Position numbers and translations under genes: made by a program. This document shows, one piece after another, positions 9,145 to 17,558 of a stretch of DNA of 64,000 bases. This DNA comes from Fulvivirga maritima (lineage in GTDB: Bacteria; Bacteroidota; Bacteroidia; Cytophagales; Cyclobacteriaceae): positions 5,265,001-5,329,000 of the forward strand of contig NZ_CP089980.1 of assembly GCF_021389955.1 (NCBI RefSeq), in the 5' to 3' direction. The notes beneath the pieces are model-generated. The model searched no databases. It was not told the origin of the DNA and worked only from the letters and a program-made list of their open reading frames with translations. Position 1 is the first letter of the stretch, and the number at the start of each line of letters is the position of its first letter.

Positions 9145-9975
9145 TTATTTTTTAATCTCAATAAAATCCTTGCTCACCCACCCTTCAATAGAAGTTTTCA
9201 CCTTGTACCAATCACCACTTTCTTCTAAAATCTCTACTTCGGTGTTCCTTATTAAAGGCTGTGCCACCTTATCAAAATTGGTACCAGCTCCAGCTCGGAT
9301 ATTCAGCATGCTGGCACTCACCACGCCAGATTCACCTTCATCAGAGCGATTTTTGAGTACATCATTTCTTAATTGTCTGATGTCAAACGCAGGTCCTGGG
9401 TCCTGCTTTCTATCCGGAGCGATCTCATCATGGCCTAATATTTCTTTTATTCCATAAAGCTCATACAATAGCTGACAAATTTCTGTCACAGTTTCTATCT
9501 GGCTATCAGTGAATCTTTCCCAATATTGGTAATGCACGTTAGGGTTAAAATGCGGACATTGAACAATCTGATCTTGAGTAAATGACTTTCCCAGCTTATG
9601 TCTACTGAAAGTGCCATCTTCCATTTTATTAAGCCAGCCTACATTATCTATTTCAATACCAATAGAATAGCTATTATATCCACTTCTACCATTATATTGA
9701 CTCTTTCCTGCATGCCAGGTGCGAAAGTTAAAATTAGATAGCTGTACTATCTCGCCTTGTTTGCCTATTACCAAATGTGCTGAAGCATTACCTTTTTCAT
9801 ATTTAGTGGTAAGCACCTTAACCGCTCCTTCTACAGAAGTCATGGCTGTGTAGTGAATTACTATAGCATCAGGAAGACCTGAAGAGGTTCTAAAAGGAGG
9901 ATTATAGTAATTAGGTGTTGGCTGATATGTGACCTTTTCTCCTTGAAGCTGATGGTCAATTATTTTCATATTCAT
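9145..9975 (-). CDS. N-acetylmuramoyl-L-alanine amidase with C-terminal SH3 domain
   Basis: 276 aa. The Amidase_2/PGRP-type domain (about residues 20-195) hydrolyses the bond between muramic acid and L-Ala of peptidoglycan. Zinc ligands are visible: His in AIVIHYTAM (about 41), His in LGHDEIAPDRKQDPG (about 183) and the Asp of KQDPG. The C-terminal 60 residues (VVSASMLNIRAGAG...EGWVSKDFIEI) form a bacterial SH3 domain for wall binding. No signal peptide is seen, which recalls phage-type or contractile-injection-associated amidases. It is the first gene of a five-gene unit and starts 28 bp after the FAD oxidase stop. Confidence 0.9.
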   Translation of the reverse strand: MNMKIIDHQLQGEKVTYQPTPNYYNPPFRTSSGLPDAIVIHYTAMTSVEGAVKVLTTKYEKGNASAHLVIGKQGEIVQLSNFNFRTWHAGKSQYNGRSGYNSYSIGIEIDNVGWLNKMEDGTFSRHKLGKSFTQDQIVQCPHFNPNVHYQYWERFTDSQIETVTEICQLLYELYGIKEILGHDEIAPDRKQDPGPAFDIRQLRNDVLKNRSDEGESGVVSASMLNIRAGAGTNFDKVAQPLIRNTEVEILEESGDWYKVKTSIEGWVSKDFIEIKK

Positions 9976-10003
9976 TTTTAGGTTTAGATGATCTTTTTAA
10001 GTG

Positions 10004-11544
10004 TTAATAATCCACAACTCTCTTGGTAAAAGCGTTTGAAAATACTTTACTCGGGTTAAACTTCTTTATTATTTCCATAAATAGGCCATATTTTGGATAA
10101 AGTCTTTCTGTATCTGTTTTGTCCATCTGAAAGTTAAGCTTACCCCAATGTAGCCTGGCACCTCGTTTCAGTGCGAACTTTTGAATCTTATTTAGCAGCA
10201 CTTCTCTACCATAAATGTGTTTCAAAACAGGAGTATCGATATAACAAACATCATAACCCTGCTCTGCTGTGAGCAAGGCCTCTGAAGCTTTCACAAATCG
10301 AAGACCTAAGGGAGAGGTAATATGCACCTGAAACTGATCATGTAAGTAAACCAAATAAGTGATGAGTTCATCAATAAAATTCAGGTACTTACCATCGTTA
10401 TCCATTCTAATTACTATTTCACAATCATAGGCACGCTCCTTCACGTAATCTAACCCCTGATACATGACTTTATGTCCTTTGTTAATATATGACTCATCTT
10501 TTTGCGACTTAATCGCGGTATCTACAAAACGAGGCACATAATCAGGATACTTGTTAATGCGCCAGATCATGATGTAAACAAAGTAAGGAAATACACTAGC
10601 CAGCACATAAGATAGTGATCTGGTCATCCGCTTGATATTATCTCCTATTTTATGTTTCACTTTTTGCATGAACAAGCTTTTGTCTGTATGCATAAAGCGC
10701 TCATGGGTAAGCACCAAAGCCTTGTTAGGCTTGTCTTTTACCTGATAAGGGTTAATCTGCACCAGTACACTTTGAAACCCCACGAATATCTTCTTATTTT
10801 TTAATTCAGGCTTCACCTGATCCCAGGTAGTTACTTTTCGGCATTCATTGAGGTAATACATCGGCTCTACTTCCATTACATAAGAATAGATCACTCCCAT
10901 AAGCCCAAAGCAAACTACGGCGGCATTAAAAATATCATCATTAAGTATGAGCTCCGGCCCAGCATAGTGCTCTGCATCAGTAACCGGATTACTGGCTGGC
11001 TCTATCCGGTAAGTCTTTACTTTACAACTATTTTTCTGATCATGAGTTACCACTACAATGGATTTCACCATTTTAGACATGCCGCCCAATAAATGAGAGC
11101 TCCCATGCGTACCTGTTGATATGGCTCCTGCAATACTTTGATGGTCTATACCACCCATAGTAGGAATACACAGATTAAGGTTTTCAAGCTTTTCATTTAG
11201 ATCATGTAGCTTGTGATGCCTCCTTGTACTTCTATATAATTAGGATTCCCAGCGTAGGGATAAGTTTCTACTTTATTGAGATGATCAGTACTGACTAAAA
11301 TGCCCTGAGATTCTGGCGCGGTAGAAAATGAATGCCCAGCCCCTACTGCCCTTACCGGAATATCCTCTGTTATTCCTTTTTGAACCATGTCTTCTAACTC
11401 CTCGAGACTCTTAGGCTCCAGAAAAAGTAAAGGCTCAACTTTTAAAGTTTTGGTGCTGTTCTGCCATACAGGCCGACCGAAAAACAGCCTTTTGTTCTTG
11501 AGATGTTTTTTTGACATAGGTGGTAGTTTTTTGATCAAGAGCAT
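10004..11544 (-). pseudogene. FAD-linked oxidase (ALO/cholesterol-oxidase II-like), frameshifted
   Basis: Two frames together encode one VAO-family flavoprotein of about 512 aa. The N-terminal part (11544-11197) carries VRAVGAGHSFS, whose His is the usual site of covalent FAD attachment. The rest (to 10004) carries IDHQSIAGAISTGTHGS (FAD domain) and the C-terminal HWGK motif of arabinono-lactone/gulono-lactone-type oxidases. The frame breaks at about 11196-11206: GGITSY is followed by ATGATCTAA, and removing two bases restores DLNEKLENL...CIPTMGGID. The total length of 1541 bp is two bases over a multiple of three. It could be a genuine lesion or a sequencing error. The start may be 11517. 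Confidence 0.8.
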
Positions 11545-11700
11545 GGTCTGAAGCCAGCTATTGAAAGGTTTAGTCTATGCATTATAACCAATAGAACGTA
11601 TAATTTACCACATATAACTAGTAAAAACCAACATTAACAGATGGGTATTTTTCCCCATTTTAACTGTTGGTTACTACCTGATCATACAAAAAAGATTACG
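11545..11700. other. Upstream region of FAD oxidase
   Basis: This stretch holds the second copy of the 16-bp box and otherwise AT-rich sequence. No ORF is supported. It probably contains the promoter of the oxidase gene on the minus strand, but no clear -7 element was identified. Confidence 0.45.
11643..11658 (-). promoter_or_regulatory. Putative operator box, copy 2
   Basis: Identical 16-bp sequence to 5304-5319, lying about 98 bp upstream of the first possible start of the FAD oxidase. The flanking AACA is also shared but the wider flanks are not, so this is not simply a large duplication. Confidence 0.55.
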
Positions 11701-12001
11701 TTATAAACTTATTAAATGTGATAATAGATTAATCCACCTCAGCTCCTTGTAATACTGGAGTGACTTATTTCTATTTGCCGCAATATAAGCTTCTTGAAAG
11801 GTGTGTTTAGTGAGAGAAATCTGGTTTACTCGCCAGTAACTGTAACACTTCTGAAGTAGCCAGATGCTTAGAACTCTTCTTATAAAACCGTACTTCTTGG
11901 GTGCCATTCGGTAATAAAGTTATAAGTCCTTTATTGGTCAGCTCGGCCTGTAGATTTAAATAATAATCAGTGAGTGTATTCAGCTTTTCACTATTATCCA
12001 T
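11701..12001 (-). pseudogene. Small hypothetical gene, probably frameshifted
   Basis: The ATG at 12001 opens a 64-codon frame (MDNSEKLNTL...ASKPDFSH) ending at 11807. The +1 frame continues from the same point with SLTKHTFQEAYIAANRNKSLQ and ends at 11701. Read as one protein with a one- or two-base slip at about 11815 it would be about 100 aa, soluble and alpha-helical. No family recognised. A purine-rich AGAAGAA precedes the ATG. The alternative is that only the 64-aa ORF, or neither, is real. Confidence 0.4.
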
Positions 12002-12051
12002 TGTTCTTCTTATGTGTTTCCAATCATAACGAAGTTAAACAATAGAAATTG

Positions 12052-12098
12052 AATGACTGAGAAGAAACCTTTATATTATCTGGTGATTCTCAGTCATT
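12052..12098 (-). terminator. Hairpin downstream of the COG4315 lipoprotein gene
   Basis: A 12-bp stem, AATGACTGAGAA at 12052-12063 pairing with 12087-12098, with a 23-nt loop. It begins 19 bp past the lipoprotein stop codon (12117). The T-tract on the minus side is weak, so it is a possible rather than strong terminator. Confidence 0.45.
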
Positions 12099-12581
12099 TA
12101 TTACCTTTCAATTTTATTATAAAGAGGGTTTCACCACAAAAAACTGTCCGTTAGCTCCACCTTCACCAAGCACATTACCGCGTGTTTTATTATCATTATT
12201 AAAATAGTATAATGGGTTTCCTTTAAATGTTACCTGGTAGCCCAGTTCATCTTCTCTTTGGAAAGAATCAAAATCATTTGCACTTAATATAGAAGGCAAT
12301 ATCATGTCTTCTGTATTGAATGGAGGCCAGGCTTCTGCACAACCACCTGAGCAGTTACTTACATTTGCCTCATCATTAGTGAAGTCATACAAGCTAACAC
12401 CTAAGCCATCTACAATATATGCGGTCTGATCGTCTCCTCCATTGATTGTTTGTCTGCCCAGCATAATAGTATAGTCTGGTTTAGCCACAAAGAAAGCTCC
12501 TCCTTTCCCGTCACCCTGGATGTCTCCAGTTGGTTCCAAAACCCCGTCACCTTCCGGTGAAAAATAATATAGTGGCCAGCC

Positions 12582-12586
12582 TTTAA
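12582..12586. repeat. Target-site duplication, left, IS copy 1
   Basis: TTTAA immediately outside the left end of the IS. The same five bases flank the right end at 14005-14009. Confidence 0.8.
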
Positions 12587-14004
12587 CCCTGATTATGCAT
12601 TAGAAAACTAAAAGTTTAGAAAATCCTTCGATAATTGTGTAAAAAGATCGATTTTGATGAGGTATAAAAATCACCAGAATGGTTACTCAAAATATAGGGT
12701 CTTTACCCATTGAATATTCCTCCAAGCCAGTGACACCCTTTGGAGGGATGAGTTTAATGAAACGATTTATCGATCAGGTAGGGATACGAGAAAAATTAGC
12801 CGAACTGGCACTTCCATCTCCTGGTTCTAACCGAGGGTATGACCCCAAGCAAATCGTAGAGAGTTTTTGGCTGAGTATCTGGACAGGGGCTAGTAGATAC
12901 ATCCATTGTGACTGGTTGAGATATGATACTGTTTTACAGTCAATTTTTGGATGGGATGGTATGCCTAGCCAAAGTACCTACAGTCGTTTTTTTGGAAAAT
13001 TCTCTCAATCCCTAAACAACGAAGTATTTCCAGAGCTTCAACAATGGTTCTTTGACCAGCTCCGTTTAGGAGCACTCACCATTGATTTTGATAGTACTGT
13101 GATCACTCGATATGGAGATCAACAAGGGAGTAGTAAAGGTTATAACCCCAACAAAAGAGGGAGAAATTCACATCACCCCTTGATGGCCTTTGTGAGTCAA
13201 ACCAGAATGGTGGCCAATGCATGGCTCAGGCCAGGCAACACAGCGGCCAGTAGTAGTTGCAGGGAGTTCATGGAAGAAACCTTTAAGCACGCCTTGGCAG
13301 GACAAAAAGTAGGTCTGGTAAGGGCCGATAGTGGTTTTTACAACGAAGAAATCATGTCATATCTAGATGAAGAACTCCTCAATTACATTATGGCTGTACG
13401 CATGTACCCCAATGTAAAAAGCGAAGTTTGGGGGCTTAAAGATTGGGTCAAACTGGCAAAGGGAATAGAGCTGAACGAGATGGTTTTCAGTCATGAAAAC
13501 GGTAAGCCAAGACGATACATTATTGTAAAAAAGCAAGTTGACATCAGGCCACATGCAGGAGGCAAGGAACTTTTTGAAGATCAGCCTGGCTATCGATATA
13601 GTTGCTATGTGACCAATATGGATTTACCTCTGGATCAGATTTGGAACATGTACAACACCCGCGCCGATTGTGAGAACAGAATTAAGGAATTGAAACAAGA
13701 TTTTGGGCTTGAAAATTTTTGTTTACAAGATTTTTGGGCAACAGAAGCCTCCTTTCGCTTTATCATGGTGGCTTACAATTTGATGAGTTTATTCAGGCAT
13801 TTTGCGTTGAACCATCATCGAAAAGCAACCCTATCAACCCTCAGATCCTATTGCTTTGCATTAGGAGCCTGGACAGCAAACCATGCTAATAAAAAGGTTT
13901 TAAAAATCTCATTACCCTCCAAAAGAAGACCCTGGATGGAGGGAATATTCTTGAACATATCGTCTACTAGTCCTCCTTTTGATTATTCTAATGAATAATC
14001 CGGG
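12587..14004 (+). mobile_element. IS1380-type insertion sequence, copy 1
   Basis: 1418 bp. The ends form imperfect inverted repeats: CCCTGATTATGCATTAGAA on the left, CCCGGATTATTCATTAGAA on the right (reverse complement). Both ends are flanked by TTTAA. One transposase gene fills most of the element. It interrupts a lipoprotein gene whose halves rejoin in frame. A second copy in the opposite orientation lies at 18904-20321 and has an identical transposase. Confidence 0.9.
12679..13998 (+). CDS. IS1380-type DDE transposase
   Basis: 439 aa. Catalytic residues are visible in order: first Asp in LTIDFDSTVI (about residue 136), second Asp in GLVRADSGFYNE (about 217), and Glu in YNTRADCENRIKELKQDFG (about 330), the C1-type motif of IS4/IS1380 transposases. 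It moves the element by cut-and-paste. The gene starts 92 bp inside the left end and stops 6 bp before the right end. The protein is the same as that at 18910-20229, which indicates recent movement. Confidence 0.9.
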   Translation: MVTQNIGSLPIEYSSKPVTPFGGMSLMKRFIDQVGIREKLAELALPSPGSNRGYDPKQIVESFWLSIWTGASRYIHCDWLRYDTVLQSIFGWDGMPSQSTYSRFFGKFSQSLNNEVFPELQQWFFDQLRLGALTIDFDSTVITRYGDQQGSSKGYNPNKRGRNSHHPLMAFVSQTRMVANAWLRPGNTAASSSCREFMEETFKHALAGQKVGLVRADSGFYNEEIMSYLDEELLNYIMAVRMYPNVKSEVWGLKDWVKLAKGIELNEMVFSHENGKPRRYIIVKKQVDIRPHAGGKELFEDQPGYRYSCYVTNMDLPLDQIWNMYNTRADCENRIKELKQDFGLENFCLQDFWATEASFRFIMVAYNLMSLFRHFALNHHRKATLSTLRSYCFALGAWTANHANKKVLKISLPSKRRPWMEGIFLNISSTSPPFDYSNE

Positions 14005-14451
14005 TTTAAATGTTAGTTGTGTTTCGCCATCTTCTCTTACAATAGCCTTAAAGTCTGAAGCATATAAACCATTGGACAAAGCTAAATCACTTACTTCTCC
14101 GGATACTATAGGCCAAACATCAGCACAGCCACCGCTACAATTGCTCTCGCCCGTCACATCACCAGCAAAAAAATAGATAGTTTGACCATTCTGATTCACT
14201 AGAATATCACCAAAACTAGCGCTACTCATTACCTTGATATTAAAGGCCAACTCTTCGTCATCTAATACTTCATCGTCATCATCACTACAGGCTATAACAA
14301 CCGAAAAAAGGATCATTAATAGCATGAATTTCAAATAGTTAGAATCGTTTTTCATTTTAATTAAATTAGGTTTGTTAAATTCATTTAAGTTCTCTGTAGG
14401 GTTTGCTTTTAAGCAAAGCAATACCAGAAAAGGCCTGTTAGACCTACTCAA

Positions 14452-14886
14452 TGATTAGTCAGTAAAAAGGTTCAAGTGTTTATTAAAGCATTATTTTAAA
14501 GTCATCATAACCATCTGATTAACAATAAATTGAATTACAAATGCAAAGTATTTTCAATTCACATAAATGATCATTTACCTCATATTTTAGAGTAAGCCCG
14601 ATGATCAGTTAACCTAAAGTATAATAAGATCATCGGACTAAAGTGGTGGTTATTATTATTAGAACTATTATGATTATTTGATGCAAAGCTAGAGCAATTA
14701 TAGCCTGTGTAGCTAGCATAAATCCGGTATAGGATTGTCAATTTCCGACTATCAAACTGCTAAAAAACGACCAGTCATCTAATTCCGACAAAATTGCTCC
14801 CCCCTACATTTCAGCTAGCTATAAATAAAAAAACCCGGATCAATTGCTATCACCGAGGCTTCACGCTTATATCGTAAGTGAGTTTG
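14452..14886. other. Non-coding stretch, nothing specific seen
   Basis: 435 bp upstream of the interrupted lipoprotein gene. No ORF and no repeat shared with the rest of the island was found. It may carry the promoter of the lipoprotein gene on the minus strand. Confidence 0.5.
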
Positions 14887-15207
14887 TTACTTCACTTGTA
14901 ATTCACCATATGTATATTCCTTCATAAAAGGTTGGCTATTCTTAGCCTTCGGACCAGTTACAGGATCTTTAACCATAAATACCACATGTGACTTTAGCGG
15001 CTTTCTATCCCATATTTTAACGTTTTTAGCCTTAGGCCCGGTATAACTTCCTTCAGCTGGCACTACCGATACTCTTGCTGCTGGCTTTTGATGCCATGGT
15101 TTAGCATTCTTAGCTGCCGGGCCTTGCAAATTTTGCTGCTGAGCCATTACTGCTAAGCTCAAAAATGAACATAATAGAATGGTTAATACAATACCTTTTT
15201 TCATCAC
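14887..15207 (-). CDS. Small secreted protein with three GPxAKN repeats
   Basis: 106 aa. The signal peptide is residues 1-22 (ending VMAQQ). The mature part has three copies of a motif of about 14 residues: GPAAKNAKPWHQKP, GPKAKNVKIWDRKP and GPKAKNSQPFMKEY, spaced about 27-30 residues. Similar short secreted proteins with G-P-x-x-K-N repeats occur in Bacteroidota, function unknown. It is a single-gene unit with a TAnnTTTG element upstream. The repeated basic/aromatic motif suggests binding to an envelope polymer or export of a signal peptide-like product; that is speculation. Confidence 0.7.
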   Translation of the reverse strand: MMKKGIVLTILLCSFLSLAVMAQQQNLQGPAAKNAKPWHQKPAARVSVVPAEGSYTGPKAKNVKIWDRKPLKSHVVFMVKDPVTGPKAKNSQPFMKEYTYGELQVK

Positions 15208-15250
15208 ACATTAAATTAGAATCAATAAAATTGTGCCTTGTTTTGCAATA

Positions 15251-15258
15251 CAAAGTTA
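15251..15258 (-). promoter_or_regulatory. Candidate -7 element (TAACTTTG) for the small secreted gene
   Basis: On the minus strand this reads TAACTTTG, matching the Bacteroidota consensus TAnnTTTG, 43 bp upstream of the ATG at 15207. The -33 TTG is not at ideal spacing, so only the -7 part is supported. Confidence 0.4.
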
Positions 15259-15563
15259 GTGAGCTATATATCAACACATTACAAGTAACCCGCCATATAA
15301 AGTAACATTCCCGACAAGTGCTGTTAATGCTAAAACTCTGTTATAAAATTCCGACATGTTTTTATGATGAGTAGTTTTCAACATAAACCACCTTCAAACC
15401 GTCATCCCGGCCGCAACGATGTCAGGAGTTGAGGTCTCGCCGTTCAGATAACACTATCTGATCAGTGAGATTCCTGATATCACTGCGCTATGCTTTATGA
15501 TTCAGAAATGGCGGTTTTTATTGGTTAATGCGTGTATGAAAGCCTGCTTTTCACAATTGCTTG
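15259..15563. other. Non-coding stretch with degenerate palindromic sequence
   Basis: No coding frame is supported. Around 15400-15530 there are several short GC-richer palindromes (for example ATCTGATCAGTGAGAT, and CTGATATCACTG) reminiscent of decayed intergenic repeats. It borders R2 copy A. Confidence 0.4.
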
Positions 15564-15749
15564 TAGCATCCGCTACGATGCATATATTGCTTGAGCGTGC
15601 GCTCAAATTCCGTTCTTTACGCACAAATTCATATTCATGAAATACTGACTGTGTATTTTAGCCTCAGTAATCCACTTATATTATTCCGAACATATGCTCT
15701 TGCTAATTATAGGTCGTAGGACCGTTGCGCTTAACCTATGTCCAATTGG
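15564..15749 (-). repeat. Intergenic repeat R2, copy A (degenerate)
   Basis: Similar over its length to 16222-16400 and, in its distal half, to 20926-21032. It shares TAGCATCC-CTACGAT, CATATATTGCTTGAG, and the core GGTCGTAGGACC-TTGCGCTTAACCTA. The stems are partly decayed here (CCTATGTCC instead of CCTACGACC). It begins about 35 bp after the stop of the ORF at 15785-16066, in the direction of that gene. Confidence 0.75.
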
Positions 15750-15784
15750 TAACTATTCGATTGTGCGTTCGTATTTTATTTTTT

Positions 15785-16066
15785 TCACTTCCATATCAGT
15801 TTATAAGAAAATAAAAGCCCCAATATTAGACCTAATATCGCTGTAAATCCAAAATTAAAATAACTTGGTTCTGGATGATATCCTGTATTTGAGGAGATTT
15901 CATAAAAAAGATCAAAGATAAAACCGTTTGGGGTGTTGGAAGTATCATATTTACAAGCATTTGTTACAACAATTTTGTCTATAATCTCAAAATTAATAGC
16001 AAACATTAATATTACTCCAATGAATGAAATAACTGCAGTTATGATTGTCTTTGAAACTTGTTTCAT
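15785..16066 (-). CDS. Small membrane protein, candidate orphan immunity protein
   Basis: 93 aa with two membrane helices (about residues 7-29 and 70-90) and an exposed loop with one Cys. No family recognised. Its ATG follows by 6 bp the stop of a short fragment that reads like a protein C-terminus (16073-16175), and R2 copy A follows it. The same order (tail, small gene, repeat) recurs at 16410-17010 and in the complete pair at 21060-22416, which is the reason for proposing immunity. A membrane location would suit a toxin acting on the envelope. Confidence 0.5.
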   Translation of the reverse strand: MKQVSKTIITAVISFIGVILMFAINFEIIDKIVVTNACKYDTSNTPNGFIFDLFYEISSNTGYHPEPSYFNFGFTAILGLILGLLFSYKLIWK

Positions 16067-16072
16067 CTATTC

Positions 16073-16175
16073 TTAATATGCAGTGCCAGATTGAAAATCT
16101 GCAACTGTTGTATTTATATTCAAATTGTAATGGTAGTTCAATGTATTGCTGACTAAAATTCCAGACTTGACTTCT
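16073..16175 (-). pseudogene. Possible toxin C-terminal tail remnant
   Basis: A frame of about 34 codons ending at 16073 reads EEVKSGILVSNTLNYH...DFQSGTAY, directly before the small membrane gene. Upstream it is closed by a TAG at about 16176, and the frame beside it continues with YLYGGIG, so a frameshift may separate the two. No start codon. Interpreted as a decayed toxin end by position only. Confidence 0.35.
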
Positions 16176-16221
16176 TCCTATACCCCCATATAAGTACGTT
16201 ACAAATATCCCCATCTGGTCA

Positions 16222-16400
16222 TAGCATCCACTACGATCCATATATTGCTTGAGTGTACAATTCATTTCTTTAAGCACAAAATGGTGTCATGAAATACGGC
16301 CTTTGCACTGTAGCCTCAGCAGTCCACTTATGCTATCCGAGCAAATGCTCTTGCACATGATAGGTCTTAGGACCGCTGCGCTTAACCTACGACAAGTGGG
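16222..16400 (-). repeat. Intergenic repeat R2, copy B
   Basis: Second copy of R2, beginning 9 bp after the stop of the ORF at 16410. Stems seen: CCACT with AGTGG (outer), GAGCAA with TTGCAC (one mismatch), and GGTCTTAGG with CCTACGAC (one mismatch). It also shares the proximal TAGCATCC...TTGCTTGAG block with copy A. Confidence 0.8.
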
Positions 16401-16409
16401 AGGAGTTGT

Positions 16410-16856
16410 CTACTCGTACATTGGATAAAATTTCATATAATCGACATACACTGTATCTCCAAAATAATTGATTGCCACATATTTATTCGGAGTAATAACT
16501 TTTATTGGAATGTATTTTCCATTATCAATACTAATATTAAACTTCCTCACTTCTTTACTGTATCCAACATTCATCACATCTGCTAATCCCACATCTTCAT
16601 GTGTAGTTATCTTCCTTTTAAATAGCTCCTTACCCCCTACTTTGATCTTTATAGTTGTCTTATTGAAACCCTGTTCAAAGAAAACCATCAAAGAATCTTG
16701 ATATGTTTTATCCAAAGCAGACCCAGCAGCCCTAGAACCCACTTTCCTATCAGTTTCTACAACTTCATAGTCTTTTAATGCATCTACTGTACATTGTGCA
16801 ATAACAATTACTCCAACAAGCAAAAAAACTGACTTAATTCTTCTTATTTTTATCAT
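16410..16856 (-). CDS. Envelope-targeted small protein, candidate orphan immunity protein
   Basis: 148 aa. N-terminal hydrophobic segment (about residues 9-21) ending VIAQC; the Gln at -1 is atypical for a lipobox, so it may be either lipidated or membrane-anchored. The remainder is beta-rich with no known motif. The start lies inside the last codons of an open toxin-like tail (16834-17010), a coupling common to toxin/immunity pairs. R2 copy B follows. It would protect against an envelope- or periplasm-acting toxin if the inference is right. Confidence 0.55.
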   Translation of the reverse strand: MIKIRRIKSVFLLVGVIVIAQCTVDALKDYEVVETDRKVGSRAAGSALDKTYQDSLMVFFEQGFNKTTIKIKVGGKELFKRKITTHEDVGLADVMNVGYSKEVRKFNISIDNGKYIPIKVITPNKYVAINYFGDTVYVDYMKFYPMYE

Positions 16857-17010
16857 TATCTATGGCATTTTCAATGAACTTAAGTTGCTCTCCACTAATA
16901 TGCTCTCCCTTCTCATCACCTTGATTCATTAAATTATCATCACTCAATTGAATACCATTTTTATCCTTGCCTTTCATCTTTTCATCATTGCTTGGCTCTG
17001 CTAGTCCTCC
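16834..17010 (-). pseudogene. RHS-type toxin C-terminal tail, 5' truncated by repeat R1
   Basis: An open frame without a start runs from the edge of R1 copy a (about 17010) to the TAA at 16834-16836. It reads GGLAEPSNDEKMKGKDKNG... and ends ...ENAIDNDKNKKN. The hydrophilic, Asp/Lys/Asn-rich end and the overlap with a following small envelope gene fit the C-terminus of a polymorphic toxin whose N-terminal part is lost. Confidence 0.5.
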
Positions 17011-17183
17011 TGTTGGAGCCCGTTTTCAAAACGCGTGACCAGTTTAGTATAAACATATGCGGAACAACAAGGACTTTGATCATCAATAATTTTAATCTTT
17101 CCTTCCCAAGATTAGCGGATCTATATGGCACGCGTTGAAAACAGCGCACCAACGGCTACGGACATACGCGGACTAACGGAAGG
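17011..17183 (-). repeat. Intergenic repeat R1, copy a (full length)
   Basis: 173 bp, closely similar to 20752-20925. Imperfect inverted arms at 17011-17037 and 17129-17155 (CGTTTTCAAAACGCGTG against CACGCGTTGAAAACAGCG) enclose about 90 bp. A distal tail, CTACGGACATACGCGGAC, is shared with copy c. No ORF. It resembles a MITE or a large REP-type element. Confidence 0.8.
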
Positions 17184-17240
17184 CAACATGGGGCTTTCAC
17201 TTCTCTGTACACCTTGAACCAGCTAGGGCAATACAAAAAA

Positions 17241-17558
17241 CTAATTCATCAGATATTTATACAAAAAGCGTATTTCTGCTGGCACAAAATCGCATGAAAA
17301 TAAATAGTGCACCAGAACCCCGCTTTCAGTATACCTTAGTGTTATCCATTCATTATTTTCAAACGATGCAATATCTAAATCACCTATCAGCAAAATTACC
17401 TTATACCCAAATGGAGGCATCGATCTTGATATATCAAAATCGTGACATTTAATATAAGCTATAGCTCTAATATTCTCTTTCTCAACGTTCAAGCCATTCC
17501 TTTCCTCTATAATACTAATTGCATCTTGTATACTCCTTTTCTCAATTACAGCATCCAT
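17241..17558 (-). CDS. Small cytoplasmic protein, unknown; candidate immunity gene
   Basis: 105 aa, no signal peptide, mixed alpha/beta composition, begins MDAVIEKRSIQDAI. No family recognised. Its start overlaps the end of the gene at 17546 by 13 bp, so the two are co-translated. The following 57 bp lead into R1 copy a. As it lies in the run of tails and small genes it may be an immunity or accessory protein, but it is not itself preceded by a tail. Confidence 0.5.
   Translation of the reverse strand: MDAVIEKRSIQDAISIIEERNGLNVEKENIRAIAYIKCHDFDISRSMPPFGYKVILLIGDLDIASFENNEWITLRYTESGVLVHYLFSCDFVPAEIRFLYKYLMN

Larger units (their letters stand above)
12117..14355 (-). pseudogene. COG4315-type repeat lipoprotein, interrupted by IS1380-type insertion
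   Basis: The gene starts at 14355 (MKNDSNYLKF...) with a lipoprotein signal ending VVIACSDDDD. It is cut after LTFK by the IS at 12587-14004 and resumes with GWPLYYFSPEG to the stop at 12117. Removing the IS and one TTTAA copy gives 816 bp, an exact frame of 271 codons plus stop. The protein has repeats of the secreted/lipoprotein domain PF03640, each with NCSGGCAxxWP and a VTFKGxPLYYF strand. These domains occur in cell-surface lipoproteins of unknown function, sometimes near electron-transfer or copper proteins. The interruption must inactivate it. Confidence 0.85.

Noticed and set aside
5446-9975. Prophage remnant
   Set aside because: An amidase and DUF5675 protein occur in phages, but no capsid, tail, portal, integrase or lysogeny gene is present, and the neighbours are envelope proteins.
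13363-13554. 63-aa antisense ORF within the IS transposase (also at 19354-19545)
   Set aside because: Antisense shadow of the transposase in both copies.
15993-16277. 94-aa ORF overlapping the small membrane gene
   Set aside because: It lies in R2 and in another frame of the better-supported 93-aa gene; it has no coherent composition.
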